Shown one piece after another: positions 26,301-33,233 of a stretch of 57,060 nt of DNA. The position numbers and the translations under genes were made by a program. The DNA is from Streptomyces sp. NRRL S-1022 (GTDB lineage: Bacteria; Actinomycetota; Actinomycetes; Streptomycetales; Streptomycetaceae), in the NCBI RefSeq assembly GCF_000720135.1, contig NZ_JOIU01000039.1:1-57060 (forward strand), written 5' to 3'. Positions within the stretch are counted from its first letter, which is position 1; every line of letters begins with the position of its first letter. The notes below the pieces were generated by a model that saw only the letters and a program-made list of their open reading frames with translations, was not told the DNA's origin and made no database searches.

Positions 26301-27917
26301 CATGCCCGGCACCTCGTGCGTCTGCAGCACGCCTCCGTGGGCGCGCACGATCCCGCGCACGATCGGCTCGTGCACCGGGTCCCCGCCGGCGTACGGCCCG
26401 CGCACCTCGATGCGCGCGACCTCGCCGCGCTGCGCGGCGGCCACGACGACGGTGTTGTCCAGATAACCGCCCGCCGAGACGGGCGTGTTGCCGGTGGCGT
26501 CGACCCCGGCGACATCGGCGACGAGGTGCGCGAGCGCGGTGGCGAGCCGCTGCGGGTCGACCTCGGCCTCGATGGGCGGGGCGTGGACGGCGAACTGCAC
26601 GCGTCCCGGCCCGATCAGCTCGACGGCCCCGTCCACACCGGCGGCGACGACGGCGTCCAGCATCACCTTCGTACGGGTGATGTCCTCGCTGCCCGCGTCC
26701 AGCCGCTGGTAGCCGAGCACGTTGTCGATCAGGGTCGTGATCCGCGCGTACCCGGCGGAGAGGTGGTGCAGTACCTGGTTGGCCTCGGGCCACAGCTGAC
26801 CGGCGTCGTCGGCGGCGAGCGCGGACAGCTCGCGGCGCAGCTCGTCCAGCGGCCCGCGCAGCGACTCGCCGAGCAGGGTGAGCAGCTGCTCGTGCCGCCC
26901 GGCGAGCGCCTCGTACCGGTCCTTCTCCCGCTCGGCCAGGGAGGCGTACCGCTCCTCGCCCGCGGCCAGCTCCTCCGCGTGCTCCTCGCGCAGCTCCTCG
27001 ACCTCGGTGACGTGCTGCTGGCGCAGCGCGGTCAGGTCGGAGGCGTGCTCCTCGGAGAGCCGCTCCAGCTCTTTGGCGTGCGCCTTCTCCAGCGCGGCCT
27101 TCTCCTCGGCCAGGGCGTCGTACGGCCGCCGGTCGGTGAAGGTCATCACGGCGCCGACGAGCTGGTCCCCGTCCCGCACCGGCGCGGTGGTCAGGTCGAC
27201 CGGCACCCTCTTGTCGCCCTTGGACCACAGCACCTGCCCGCGCACCCGGTGCTTGCGCCCGGAGCGCAGGGTGTCGGCGAGCGGCGACTCGTCGTACGGG
27301 AAGGGGGAGCCGTCGGCACGGGAGTGCAGCACCAGCGTGTGCAGCTCCTTGCCGCCCAGCTCACCGGCCCGGTACCCCAGGATCTGGGCGGCGGCCGGAT
27401 TGACGAGCACGATCCGCCCGTCGGTGTCGGTGCCGACGACGCCTTCCGAGGCCGCCCGCAGGATCATCTCGGTCTGCCGCTGCGAGCGGGCCAGCTCGGC
27501 CTCGGTGTCCACGGTCCCGGACAGGTCCCGGACCACGATCATGAGCAGCTCGTCGCCGGTGTAGCCGTAACCGTCGTACGCCTGCTGCCCGTTCTCCAGG
27601 TTCGCGCTGGTGACCTCGACCGGGAACTCGGTCCCGTCGGTCCGCCGCGCGACCATCCGGGTGGGTTTGGTCCGGCCCGTCGGATCCATGTGATCGGGCC
27701 GCCGCATCGACCCGGGGATCAGCCGGGAGTCGAATTCGGGCAGCAGATCGAGCAGCCCACGCCCCACGAGAGCCGTGCCGGGCGCCTCGAAGGCCTCCAG
27801 CGCGATGGTGTTGGCGTTGACGACCGTTCCGTTGGCGTTGACCAGGACCAACGCGTCAGGCAGCGCGTCGAGTATGGCTGCGAGGCGAGCAGCGCCTCGG
27901 GATGGCCTGCTGCTCAC
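23307..27917 (-). CDS. Giant degenerate hybrid sensor kinase: two PAS, coiled coil, pseudo-kinase, disordered region, two receivers
   Basis: 1536 residues from GTG 27917 with GGAGGAAGG upstream. Order: PAS 1 (10-135), PAS 2 (148-262), charged coiled coil (265-345), a HisKA-like dimer segment (345-415) and an HATPase-like segment (430-550). The H-box reads LGESLRGPLDEL, with Glu351 where the phosphorylated His should be, and the ATP-binding G boxes are missing (DPVHEPIVRGIVRAHGGV). About 750 residues of Ala/Gly/Pro/Gln-rich sequence follow, with basic islands such as TGRRRRR, GTGRRRGR and TGRRRRA recurring seven times. Two receiver-like domains close the protein. The first keeps Asp, Thr and Lys but lacks the acidic pair. 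The second (about 1412-1536) has Asp1463 in LVVMDL but no Lys. It is probably a scaffold or signal integrator and not a kinase. Confidence 0.85.
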   Translation of the reverse strand: MSSRPSRGAARLAAILDALPDALVLVNANGTVVNANTIALEAFEAPGTALVGRGLLDLLPEFDSRLIPGSMRRPDHMDPTGRTKPTRMVARRTDGTEFPVEVTSANLENGQQAYDGYGYTGDELLMIVVRDLSGTVDTEAELARSQRQTEMILRAASEGVVGTDTDGRIVLVNPAAAQILGYRAGELGGKELHTLVLHSRADGSPFPYDESPLADTLRSGRKHRVRGQVLWSKGDKRVPVDLTTAPVRDGDQLVGAVMTFTDRRPYDALAEEKAALEKAHAKELERLSEEHASDLTALRQQHVTEVEELREEHAEELAAGEERYASLAEREKDRYEALAGRHEQLLTLLGESLRGPLDELRRELSALAADDAGQLWPEANQVLHHLSAGYARITTLIDNVLGYQRLDAGSEDITRTKVMLDAVVAAGVDGAVELIGPGRVQFAVHAPPIEAEVDPQRLATALAHLVADVAGVDATGNTPVSAGGYLDNTVVVAAAQRGEVARIEVRGPYAGGDPVHEPIVRGIVRAHGGVLQTHEVPGMSGSAYVLEVPLGGGAGAVAADAPGAALVPGGAEGATDDSGAAGQAGAGGRRRARRPSTDAFLDGDAAGAGDAGEAEAPVPTGRRRRRAGAPAEEAAVVPAEAPEGASGGTGRRRGRPAEIGAGGAGDGGDGEGVAEGAVMTAAEQSAGAAAAGTGLGGTVPPQGVPAPTGRRARRDTDAPQAALPPALPAAGGEPAPGAQAGAAQEGETGGAQPGGRRRRALAAAAERAAAQDAGARTVFALPPAEADRTAAGAGPVNDAAPAMGPAVPVTPGASASAGPDAGVPGAPAAGAPSVPGPGTAADAGPHAGPAAGAGPLPGRVQVPAQMPVSAGGLPGDEGRHDAVPLDQAGDHTPPQPHPTSAPTGRRRRAVAQPAETAQPVAPGAGPGQTPSQPLPAPAAPGRAPQGTAVPPTPGGQPAPGVPSPGVPAQGTAGPGIAVQAGPAPVVPGAQPGAAVPGQAAVPAQGTAPQSAPAAPVQAAVPAQGAAPQSPAAAQPGTPAAAGTPVAAPGALPLPAEAGAGQVPAGSQGAPAVPPGGTPAAGAPQQWPGAGDAAGTPLRPGANGVGGAAVPAAQPLPAQAAGGVPVDPDSTQGRAISVRTLGQGVPFARQAAQVQQPTATPPPHAPGGSGRRRKLGTPPDPATRPEPQPQPQAARPHPPAEPAPARPSLGGQPSLGGQAPLAGQPAVAQPAPAGPVPGAQPSLGGQSRPAAGTEGAGRSYAIGAPEPDAAEGPEPLDGPGGAVEVADTPRPQPLDDELPPEPLDNPRRLLVWPAPDVTTQQALSDRGYRPVIVHSREEVDAQIAAFPAALFVDPLTGPITRTALQSLRQAAVAAEVPVLVTAGLGQATREAAYGADPAVLLKALAPRDSEQHPPRVLLIEEHAEIALALTSTLERRGMQVARAANDNDAVTLAGQFRPNLVVMDLMQVHRRRAGIVDWLRANGQLNRTPLVVYTAAVDPADLPRLASGETVLFPAERSTSTEVQSRIVDLLARIGTN

Positions 27918-28163
27918 GAGTCGCCTTCCTCCCTGTTACCGCACTTTGCCGACCGCTCGGGCCATCTTGCCAACCGGCCCGCGACGTGTCACGCGAGGGA
28001 GTCTAAGGGCACGGGTTGCGCTCGCGGCGCCGGATGAGAGGGAGGTCCCACGAGGAAGTGACGGCGAACGCGTGACCGCACGGTCCGCTCCCCGACTCCT
28101 CCGCCGGACCTTTACGGAACCAATGCGTCCGCCACGCACCCCCCGCGGACCCGTGTCCCGGCC

Positions 28164-28640
28164 CTACACCGGGCCGCCCGGCTTCGGCAGCAGGGGCACC
28201 ATCCGGTCCCACCGCCCGATCTCGCACCCGTTGCTGCGGTCGTACGTGGCGTCGACCGGGCGACCGGCCCAGATCCCGGTGACCCGGGCGGTGGCCGGGC
28301 CGCCGTAGAGCATGGTGCAGGTCGTGCCGGAGGGCACGGGCGCGAAGGGGTCCCGGCCCCACCGGGTGTGCTCGTCGAGCAGCCGGCAGGCCCCGGCGGC
28401 GTCCGGATGCCGGCCGGCGGCGGGATGGCAGGACACCTCGTACGTCCCGTCCCGGCCCGCCCCGGCGTGCCGGACCACGACGGTGAGGTGATCGGGCGCG
28501 TCCTCCGGCCGCACCGGCGGCGGCAGCGCGCGGGCCGCGGCGGCGGGTACGGCGGTGGCGGTGAGCGGGACGAGGGACGCGGCGGCGCAGAGCGACGCCC
28601 ACAGGAGGCGCCGCCCGGCGCCCGGCAGTACAGAGACCAT
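28164..28640 (-). CDS. Secreted subtilisin-inhibitor-like (SSI) protein
   Basis: 158 residues from ATG 28640. A basic start and hydrophobic core end near VPAAAARA (signal peptide, about 1-37). The mature part follows the SSI fold: LTVVVRHAGAGRDGTYEVSC, then four Cys (71, 85, 108, 139) in the SSI spacing. The reactive-loop region TTCTMLYGGP has Met110 at the expected P1 position, as in the classic inhibitor, and GIWAGRPVDATYDRSNGC at the end. SSI proteins block subtilisin-type and some metalloproteases outside the cell and often regulate morphological development. The loop differs from the usual CPMVYDP form, so target specificity may differ. Confidence 0.85.
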   Translation of the reverse strand: MVSVLPGAGRRLLWASLCAAASLVPLTATAVPAAAARALPPPVRPEDAPDHLTVVVRHAGAGRDGTYEVSCHPAAGRHPDAAGACRLLDEHTRWGRDPFAPVPSGTTCTMLYGGPATARVTGIWAGRPVDATYDRSNGCEIGRWDRMVPLLPKPGGPV

Positions 28641-28838
28641 GCCCGGTCCAACGCCGCTCCCGCCGAGACGTTGCGCCGGGCTCCCCCTTTTGCCTCCGGT
28701 CCCTTCCCGCCCCGCCCGGCGAAGCCCTTTGCCCTGCGGCCCGCCTGCCTAGTACCGTGGGGGGCGATTGGTGACGCGGCGCTTGCCTGTGTCATCATCT
28801 GCACGCACCATTCGCGCGCTCGCGTGAGCGGTTGTGCT

Positions 28839-28929
28839 GGAGGCGTCGCCTAGTCCGGTCTATGGCGCCGCACTGCTAATGCGGTTTGGGCCTTAAAGCC
28901 CATCGAGGGTTCAAATCCCTCCGCCTCCG
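28839..28929 (+). tRNA. tRNA-Ser (anticodon GCT)
   Basis: A 91-base class II cloverleaf: acceptor GGAGGCG pairing CGCCTCC, anticodon loop ACTGCTAAT, long variable arm and T-loop GGTTCAAATCC. CCA is not encoded. Confidence 0.95.
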
Positions 28930-28936
28930 CCCCACA

Positions 28937-28967
28937 CGAAGCCCCGGTCCCCAGGACCGGGGCTTCG
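28937..28967 (+). terminator. Terminator after tRNA-Ser(GCT)
   Basis: A perfect 14-bp stem (CGAAGCCCCGGTCC, 28937-28950, with its complement 28954-28967) and three-base loop sit eight bases past the tRNA. Confidence 0.85.
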
Positions 28968-29111
28968 TCGTTCTCCCCCCGTCCTGGACGTTTTCGCAGG
29001 TCACAAGGGGTGTGCGGATCGGATTTCACATGACGGCGGCAGTCATGTAATGTTCTTCCTGTCGCCGCGAGCGGGCCGAAAGGGCCGGGAGCGAAGACAA
29101 CAAATGAACAA

Positions 29112-29184
29112 GCACTCGTAGCTTAACGGATAGAGCATCTGACTACGGATCAGAAGGTTGCAGGTTCGAATCCTGCCGAGTGCA
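29112..29184 (+). tRNA. tRNA-Arg (anticodon ACG)
   Basis: A 73-base cloverleaf: acceptor GCACTCG with CGAGTGC, anticodon stem TCTGA/TCAGA around CTACGGA giving ACG, and T-arm GCAGGTTCGAATCCTGC. CCA is not encoded. tRNA-Arg 3' ends are common integration sites for actinobacterial elements; the decayed genes directly downstream fit that history. Confidence 0.95.
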
Positions 29185-29190
29185 CACAGA

Positions 29191-29224
29191 GCAAGAGGCC
29201 CCGGAGAGATCCGGGGCCTCTTGC
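29191..29224 (+). terminator. Terminator after tRNA-Arg
   Basis: A perfect 14-bp stem (GCAAGAGGCCCCGG, 29191-29204, with its complement 29211-29224) with loop AGAGAT, six bases past the tRNA. Confidence 0.85.
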
Positions 29225-29230
29225 GTTTGG

Positions 29231-29469
29231 ACTACCGCCCCCTTGCCGAGGTACGTGGCATCAGGATGCGCACCCATGCCACCACGCTCTACAACTCGAT
29301 CTGTCGTGCGGATGACCAGTCACTGGTCAACGCCCATGTCTGGGGCGTGAACGCCTACGGTGCTCCCGTGTGGCATCTCCGGCGCAGCGGAAAGGGCGGC
29401 ATGTTCGACACCTACGCCGGCAGCTTCGACGCGGTCTCGGAAACCGCGACGCCGGTACGAGAAGGGTGA
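29231..29469 (+). pseudogene. C-terminal remnant of an XRE-family regulator
   Basis: The reading frame ending at 29469 encodes GIRMRTHATTLYNSICRADD, then NAHVWGVNAYGAPVWHLRR and MFDTYAGSFDAVSETATP. This matches the C-terminal effector region of a common Streptomyces XRE-type helix-turn-helix regulator family (my recollection of the family, DUF5919-like). The DNA-binding half is gone: the frame begins right after the tRNA terminator hairpin. It lies two bases before a broken NUDIX gene, a neighbour such regulators often have. Confidence 0.6.
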
Positions 29470-29471
29470 CC

Positions 29472-29742
29472 ATGGCGCGGACCGAGTACTACGACGACCC
29501 GGCGGCACCGGAGCCGAACAGCCTGGCGTCACGTCATCGCCTACTCGGACGGTGAGGTGCGCAGACAGGTCAACGTCTGCTTCACCGCCCGTGTGATCGG
29601 GGGCCGGCTCGCGATCTCGGACGAGTCCACGGAGCTGCGGTTCGTCCAGCCGGAGAAGATCGATCAACTGCCGATGCACCACACGCAGCGGCTGCGGATC
29701 CTTCACTTCCTGGAGCACCGTGAGCGGCCGTATCTCGGCTGA
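29472..29742 (+). pseudogene. NUDIX hydrolase with deleted catalytic core
   Basis: The N-terminal start MARTEYYDDPAAPEPNSL (from ATG 29472) is typical of a Streptomyces NUDIX hydrolase. It then runs directly, in another frame, into the C-terminal part HVIAYSDGEVRRQVNVCF through IGGRLAISDESTELRFVQPE to HREREPYLG-like sequence ending at 29742. The intact family is about 155 residues; roughly 65-70 central residues including the whole Nudix box are missing, and the two parts are out of frame. The protein cannot be an active NUDIX enzyme. Confidence 0.75.
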
Positions 29743-29782
29743 CCTGTGAGCACGAGGCTGCAGGTTCGCTCGCCTCGGCCAG

Positions 29783-29947
29783 GCGCGCTACACGCTCTGG
29801 GCGATGGAGGACTACGCCCATTCGGTCCGCGACGCCGAGTACGGCGGGGTGTACAACCTGCCGGAGGGCGCCAAGATCGGCGTGTCCATGTGGGGCGGCG
29901 CAACGGTCGACAAGACCATCGACCACTCGTGGGTCAACGACCACTGA
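29783..29947 (+). pseudogene. C-terminal fragment of an unidentified protein
   Basis: The frame ending with TGA at 29945-29947 reads ARLGQARYTLWAMEDYAHSV, then GGVYNLPEGAKIGVSMWGG and VDKTIDHSWVNDH. The composition is protein-like but no start with ribosome site exists; the first ATG would leave only 47 residues. It follows two decayed genes and is probably a third relic. Family not recognised. Confidence 0.45.
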
Positions 29948-29975
29948 CGCCGGCGCTGTGAGCTGAGGACGTCAC

Positions 29976-30003
29976 GGGCCCCGGGAGGTTGCTCCCGGGG
30001 CCC
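29976..30003. terminator. Terminator between gene remnants and hydrolase
   Basis: GGGCCCCGGGAG (29976-29987) and its complement (29992-30003) form a 12-bp stem with loop GTTG. It lies between the plus-strand relics and the stop of the minus-strand hydrolase. Confidence 0.75.
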
Positions 30004-30040
30004 CTCGCGTTTCAGGTGCCGGCTGGGCGGCGGGGCGGGG

Positions 30041-30784
30041 TCAGATCAGGTGGCGGGCGAAGAAGCGGGTCGCGCTGGCGGCCTCGAACCTCGGGAGTTG
30101 CTTGTGGGTGCCCGCGTTGGCGTGCAGCGTCTTCTCCTTCGAGGCGAAGGCGTCGAACAGCGCGAGACCGGCCTCGCGGGGGATGTGCTCGTCGTCCCAC
30201 TGCATGTCGAACTCGATCGGGACGGTGATCCGCCTCGCCGGCTCGGCCAGGACGTCGGGCCAGTGCTGGCCGAAGACCGCGGCCGTGATCCTGGGTTCGC
30301 GCGCGACGAGCGGTACTCCGATCGCGGTGCCCATGTTGATGCCCCAGTAGCCGACCGGCCCGTCGGCGCCGATCTCCGGGAGCCGCTGGAGGGCGTCCAG
30401 CGTCGCCTGCCACTCGGGCACGGCGCGCTCCGCCAGGTGGGCGTTGTAGCGGACGATGACCGGGCCGGCCGGCTCGCCCGCCGCCATCGCCTGCCGCATC
30501 ATGGCGATCTCCTGGTCGTCGTGCGGTGTGCGGGGGCGTTCGCCGTGGCCCGGCGCGTCGATGACGGCGACGTGGAATCCGCAGCCGGTCACCAGGAGCC
30601 GGGCGCGGCCGGTCATCGCGGGCGACTTCTTGTGGTTGCCGCCGCCGTGGCCCATCAGGACCAGGGGCGCGCGTCCGGCACCGGAAGCCGGTGACCAGAG
30701 GACTCCGGGTACGTCGCCCACGGTGAAGTCGCGTTCGCGCATGCCGTCCGACGAGGAATCGGCGGTGAATCGCAGAGAGTGCAC
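30041..30784 (-). CDS. Alpha/beta hydrolase with Asn at the nucleophile position
   Basis: 247 residues from GTG 30784 with AAGGG nine bases upstream. Alpha/beta-hydrolase landmarks: LVLMGHGGGNHKK (oxyanion HG), VAVIDAPGHGERP, and the nucleophile elbow GYWGINMGTAIG. In active relatives the elbow is G-x-S-x-G; here the codon at 30335-30337 is AAC (Asn150), one transition from AGC (Ser). The acid region DMQWDDEHIP and the His in HANAGTHKQLP remain. The enzyme is probably inactive as a Ser hydrolase or has changed function; a sequencing error is possible. No signal peptide. It stands alone. Confidence 0.8.
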   Translation of the reverse strand: MHSLRFTADSSSDGMRERDFTVGDVPGVLWSPASGAGRAPLVLMGHGGGNHKKSPAMTGRARLLVTGCGFHVAVIDAPGHGERPRTPHDDQEIAMMRQAMAAGEPAGPVIVRYNAHLAERAVPEWQATLDALQRLPEIGADGPVGYWGINMGTAIGVPLVAREPRITAAVFGQHWPDVLAEPARRITVPIEFDMQWDDEHIPREAGLALFDAFASKEKTLHANAGTHKQLPRFEAASATRFFARHLI

Positions 30785-31093
30785 AGGTGTTGCCCTTCGG
30801 GAGTGCCTTGTTGTCGGGCGCTCCCGGCGACACCTACGTCGATCGCCAGGCCGTGACGGGAAGGGGGAGCACCCACGTCGGTACAGCGTTCATGGGTCTC
30901 ACCTCCTCGGCCGGGGTCACGGGCAGGTGGAAGCTACCAGCGTGGTCAGCGGACCGGCCAGCCCTTTTCCGCCCCGGCGCCGGGTACGGTTCCTGCCGAA
31001 TCGATCCCTCTGTCCCCTATCGGGTGAACGAGCTTTCTTCGAACGGCAGTTGCCGATCGCCGACCCTAGCTTCCGGGGTGGAGGTGATGCTCG
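30785..31093. other. Divergent intergenic region, no gene seen
   Basis: 309 bases between the hydrolase and the Bro-N gene. Both promoters must lie here. GGTGGAGG around 31077-31084 is the ribosome site of the Bro-N gene. I see no strong dyad or small gene. Confidence 0.5.
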
Positions 31094-32143
31094 ATGCACG
31101 AGCAGAACGACACCCCGCCGGAGCAGCCGACGGGACAGGGGCAGGACGCGATCGACATCAACGACTTCGTGTTCGCGGCCACGGGGGCGCGGGTGCGGAG
31201 GCTGACCACGCCGACGGGGGAGCACTGGTTCCCGGCGGTGGATGTGGCGGTGCATCTGGGATACGCGAACACGCGACAAGCCTTGTTGTGGCATGTTGCA
31301 CCGGACTTCCAGCAGTCGCTTGAGGATCTTGCACGAAGCGTCTATGGAGCAGACGCCTTGCGCAAAATTGCAGGTCACAGGCTCAAGAAGTCGATGCGGA
31401 TGGTGAATCTCCGCGGCCTGATCGCGCTTGTCAACGGCTGCACCAAGCCCGAGTGCCAGCCCTTCAAGACCTGGGTCTGCGAGGTCATCGAGACCGTCCA
31501 GCGCGATGGCTTCTACTCCCTCGACCCCGCCCCGGTACAGCCCGCTGCCGACGGCACCACCGCCTACCTCGTGCCCCGGCAGGTCGCCGACGCGATCGTC
31601 CGGCTGGAGGAGCGGAACATCCGGGCGGACGAGGAGCTGGCGGTCGCGCAGATCGAGCGGATCGAGCGGATGCGCGAAGCCAACCAGCACCTCGGCCACA
31701 CCAGCGAGCACCTCGGCCGCACCAGCGAACACCTCGGCCGGGCCACCGACCACCTCGGCCGGGCCAACGACCACCTGGGTGCCCTCACCGACCGCGTAGG
31801 CGGTGTGCACGACGTGCTCGGCCGGATCGCCGACACCCTCGATCTCATCGCCGACCGGCTGCGGCCCCCGGCGGCCGGCCACCCCGTCCTGACCCCCCAG
31901 CAGCTCCTCGCCGGCTGGCGGGCGAAGAACCTCGTCGTGACCGAGGACGTGCACGCCGTGGCCGCCTGTCTGGCCCCCGGGCTGGTGCGCGGGCCGGTGC
32001 ACTGCCGGCTGGAGGAGGTCGCGGACCGGACGGGGCTCACGCTCGACCGGGTCCACGACTGCGTGCGGATGCTGATCAAGCGGGGCTGCATGCGGCAGAC
32101 GGGGCTGGGGGCCGGGGGCACCCCGGTGTACGTGCTGCCGTAG
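31094..32143 (+). CDS. Bro-N (phage antirepressor-type) protein with five heptad repeats
   Basis: 349 residues. The N-terminal Bro-N domain (about 20-140: INDFVFAATGARVRRLTTPT, WFPAVDVAVHLGYANTRQAL, NLRGLIALVNGCTKPECQPF) is the DNA-binding antirepressor domain of phages and viruses. Residues 197-231 are five tandem heptads of the form SEHLGRT, encoded by 21-bp repeats at 31682-31786, within a predicted helical region (about 163-256). The C-terminus (about 270-349) looks like a winged helix (LEEVADRTGLTLDRVHDCVRMLI). The architecture suggests a dimeric or oligomeric DNA-binding protein. No other phage genes are nearby, so it appears domesticated. Confidence 0.82.
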   Translation: MHEQNDTPPEQPTGQGQDAIDINDFVFAATGARVRRLTTPTGEHWFPAVDVAVHLGYANTRQALLWHVAPDFQQSLEDLARSVYGADALRKIAGHRLKKSMRMVNLRGLIALVNGCTKPECQPFKTWVCEVIETVQRDGFYSLDPAPVQPAADGTTAYLVPRQVADAIVRLEERNIRADEELAVAQIERIERMREANQHLGHTSEHLGRTSEHLGRATDHLGRANDHLGALTDRVGGVHDVLGRIADTLDLIADRLRPPAAGHPVLTPQQLLAGWRAKNLVVTEDVHAVAACLAPGLVRGPVHCRLEEVADRTGLTLDRVHDCVRMLIKRGCMRQTGLGAGGTPVYVLP

Positions 32144-32157
32144 CGGACCGGCTGAAG

Positions 32158-32198
32158 AGGGCCCGAAGCCGCAAAACAAGGTTGCGGCTTCGGGCCCT
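32158..32198. terminator. Strong 17-bp terminator hairpin
   Basis: AGGGCCCGAAGCCGCAA (32158-32174) pairs perfectly with 32182-32198 around a seven-base loop, 14 bases past the Bro-N stop. Confidence 0.85.
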
Positions 32199-32263
32199 CG
32201 CACACCGTACTCCCCCTCGTCGCCCGCATCCATTGTCAGACCCACCCCCTACCCTCACGAGTG

Positions 32264-33139
32264 ATGGCACAGGTGTGGAAATGCTCGGGGCTGCGCTGGT
32301 CGGCGGACGGTGGTCCGGTGCTGGAGTGGAGCGGCGGGCGGCGCAGTGCGCTGCCCCGGGGGAAGCGGATCGCTTTCGCCGTGCCGGAGGGGGGCGTGCG
32401 CTGGTGCGTGGGGGCGCGGGGGCACGCCTGTGCGGTGGGGGCGGTCGTACCGGGGCGGAGTACGGGGGCCCGGTGCGAGGAGTGCGCGCGGCTGGACCGG
32501 GCGCACTCCGTGGCCGCCGACACGATCGCCGACGATCCCCGGCCGTACCGCGTGTACCTGGCGTGGTTCGGGCCGGGCATGGTGAAGGTCGGCATCACCG
32601 CCGTCGAGCGGGGTCCGGCGCGGCTGCTGGAGCAGGGGGCCGTGTGCTTCAGCTGGCTGGGCACCGGCCCGCTGATGGCCGCCCGGCGCACCGAGGAACT
32701 GCTGCGGGCCGCGCTGCGGGTGCCGGACCGGATCGCGTACGCCGAGAAGCGGTTGGTGCGGGCGGCCCTGCCGGCGACTCGGGAGGAGCGGGCCGCCGAG
32801 GTGCGGGAGCTGCACGCGCGGGCCGTCGCGCTGGCCGGGTGGCCGGAGTCCCTGCGGCCGGAGCCCTGCGAAGTCGCGGACCACACAGGGGTTTTCGGGA
32901 TCGGTGAGGGGCCGGGGGCCTTCGGCGAGGTCGTGGAGCTGGTGCCCGGTGCGGGTGTGGGCGGGGAACTGGTCGCCGCGGCCGGGCCCGATCTCCATCT
33001 GGCGGTCGGCGGTCGCGGGGTCGTCGTGCTGGACACCCGGCTGATGACCGGCTGGGAGCTGGTGCCGCCGGGGCAGGCGGACGCCGGATGCGGCTTTCCC
33101 GTAAGGGAGTTCAGGCGGGAGCCGGACGGCTTGTTCTGA
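32264..33139 (+). CDS. DUF2797 protein (GIY-YIG-like core)
   Basis: 291 residues from ATG 32264 (a GTG at 32261 is equally in frame). CVGARGHAC and CEEC (about 48-74) form a likely zinc site. PYRVYLAWFGPGMVKVGITAV (about 92-112) resembles a GIY-YIG strand pair, as expected for DUF2797. The C-terminal 80 residues are Gly/Val-rich beta structure. Function is unknown; a GIY-YIG relationship would suggest nucleic-acid binding, but no catalytic Arg/Glu pair can be assigned with confidence. Monocistronic between a terminator and a two-component operon. Confidence 0.7.
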   Translation: MAQVWKCSGLRWSADGGPVLEWSGGRRSALPRGKRIAFAVPEGGVRWCVGARGHACAVGAVVPGRSTGARCEECARLDRAHSVAADTIADDPRPYRVYLAWFGPGMVKVGITAVERGPARLLEQGAVCFSWLGTGPLMAARRTEELLRAALRVPDRIAYAEKRLVRAALPATREERAAEVRELHARAVALAGWPESLRPEPCEVADHTGVFGIGEGPGAFGEVVELVPGAGVGGELVAAAGPDLHLAVGGRGVVVLDTRLMTGWELVPPGQADAGCGFPVREFRREPDGLF

Positions 33140-33233
33140 CCCGGGGGTTCGCTGAGAGCCGCCTGTGTGTTTCTCAGGGGATTCACAGATACGTGAAAGC
33201 GTGTTCTCAGAGGACCCCGACAGGGTGGCCACC

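Noticed and set aside
24330..28037. A 1235-codon plus-strand open frame opposite the giant sensor protein
   Set aside because: Composition (Arg/Gly/Ala/Pro only), lack of motifs and position across a gene with clear PAS and receiver domains mark it as antisense shadow.
28839..29184. An intact integrative element at the tRNA pair
   Set aside because: No integrase, excisionase or second copy of a tRNA 3' end is present; only fragments remain.
31682..31786. 21-bp repeats that might suggest a small CRISPR or minisatellite
   Set aside because: They are in frame, lie inside the Bro-N gene, and encode protein heptads; there are no spacers.
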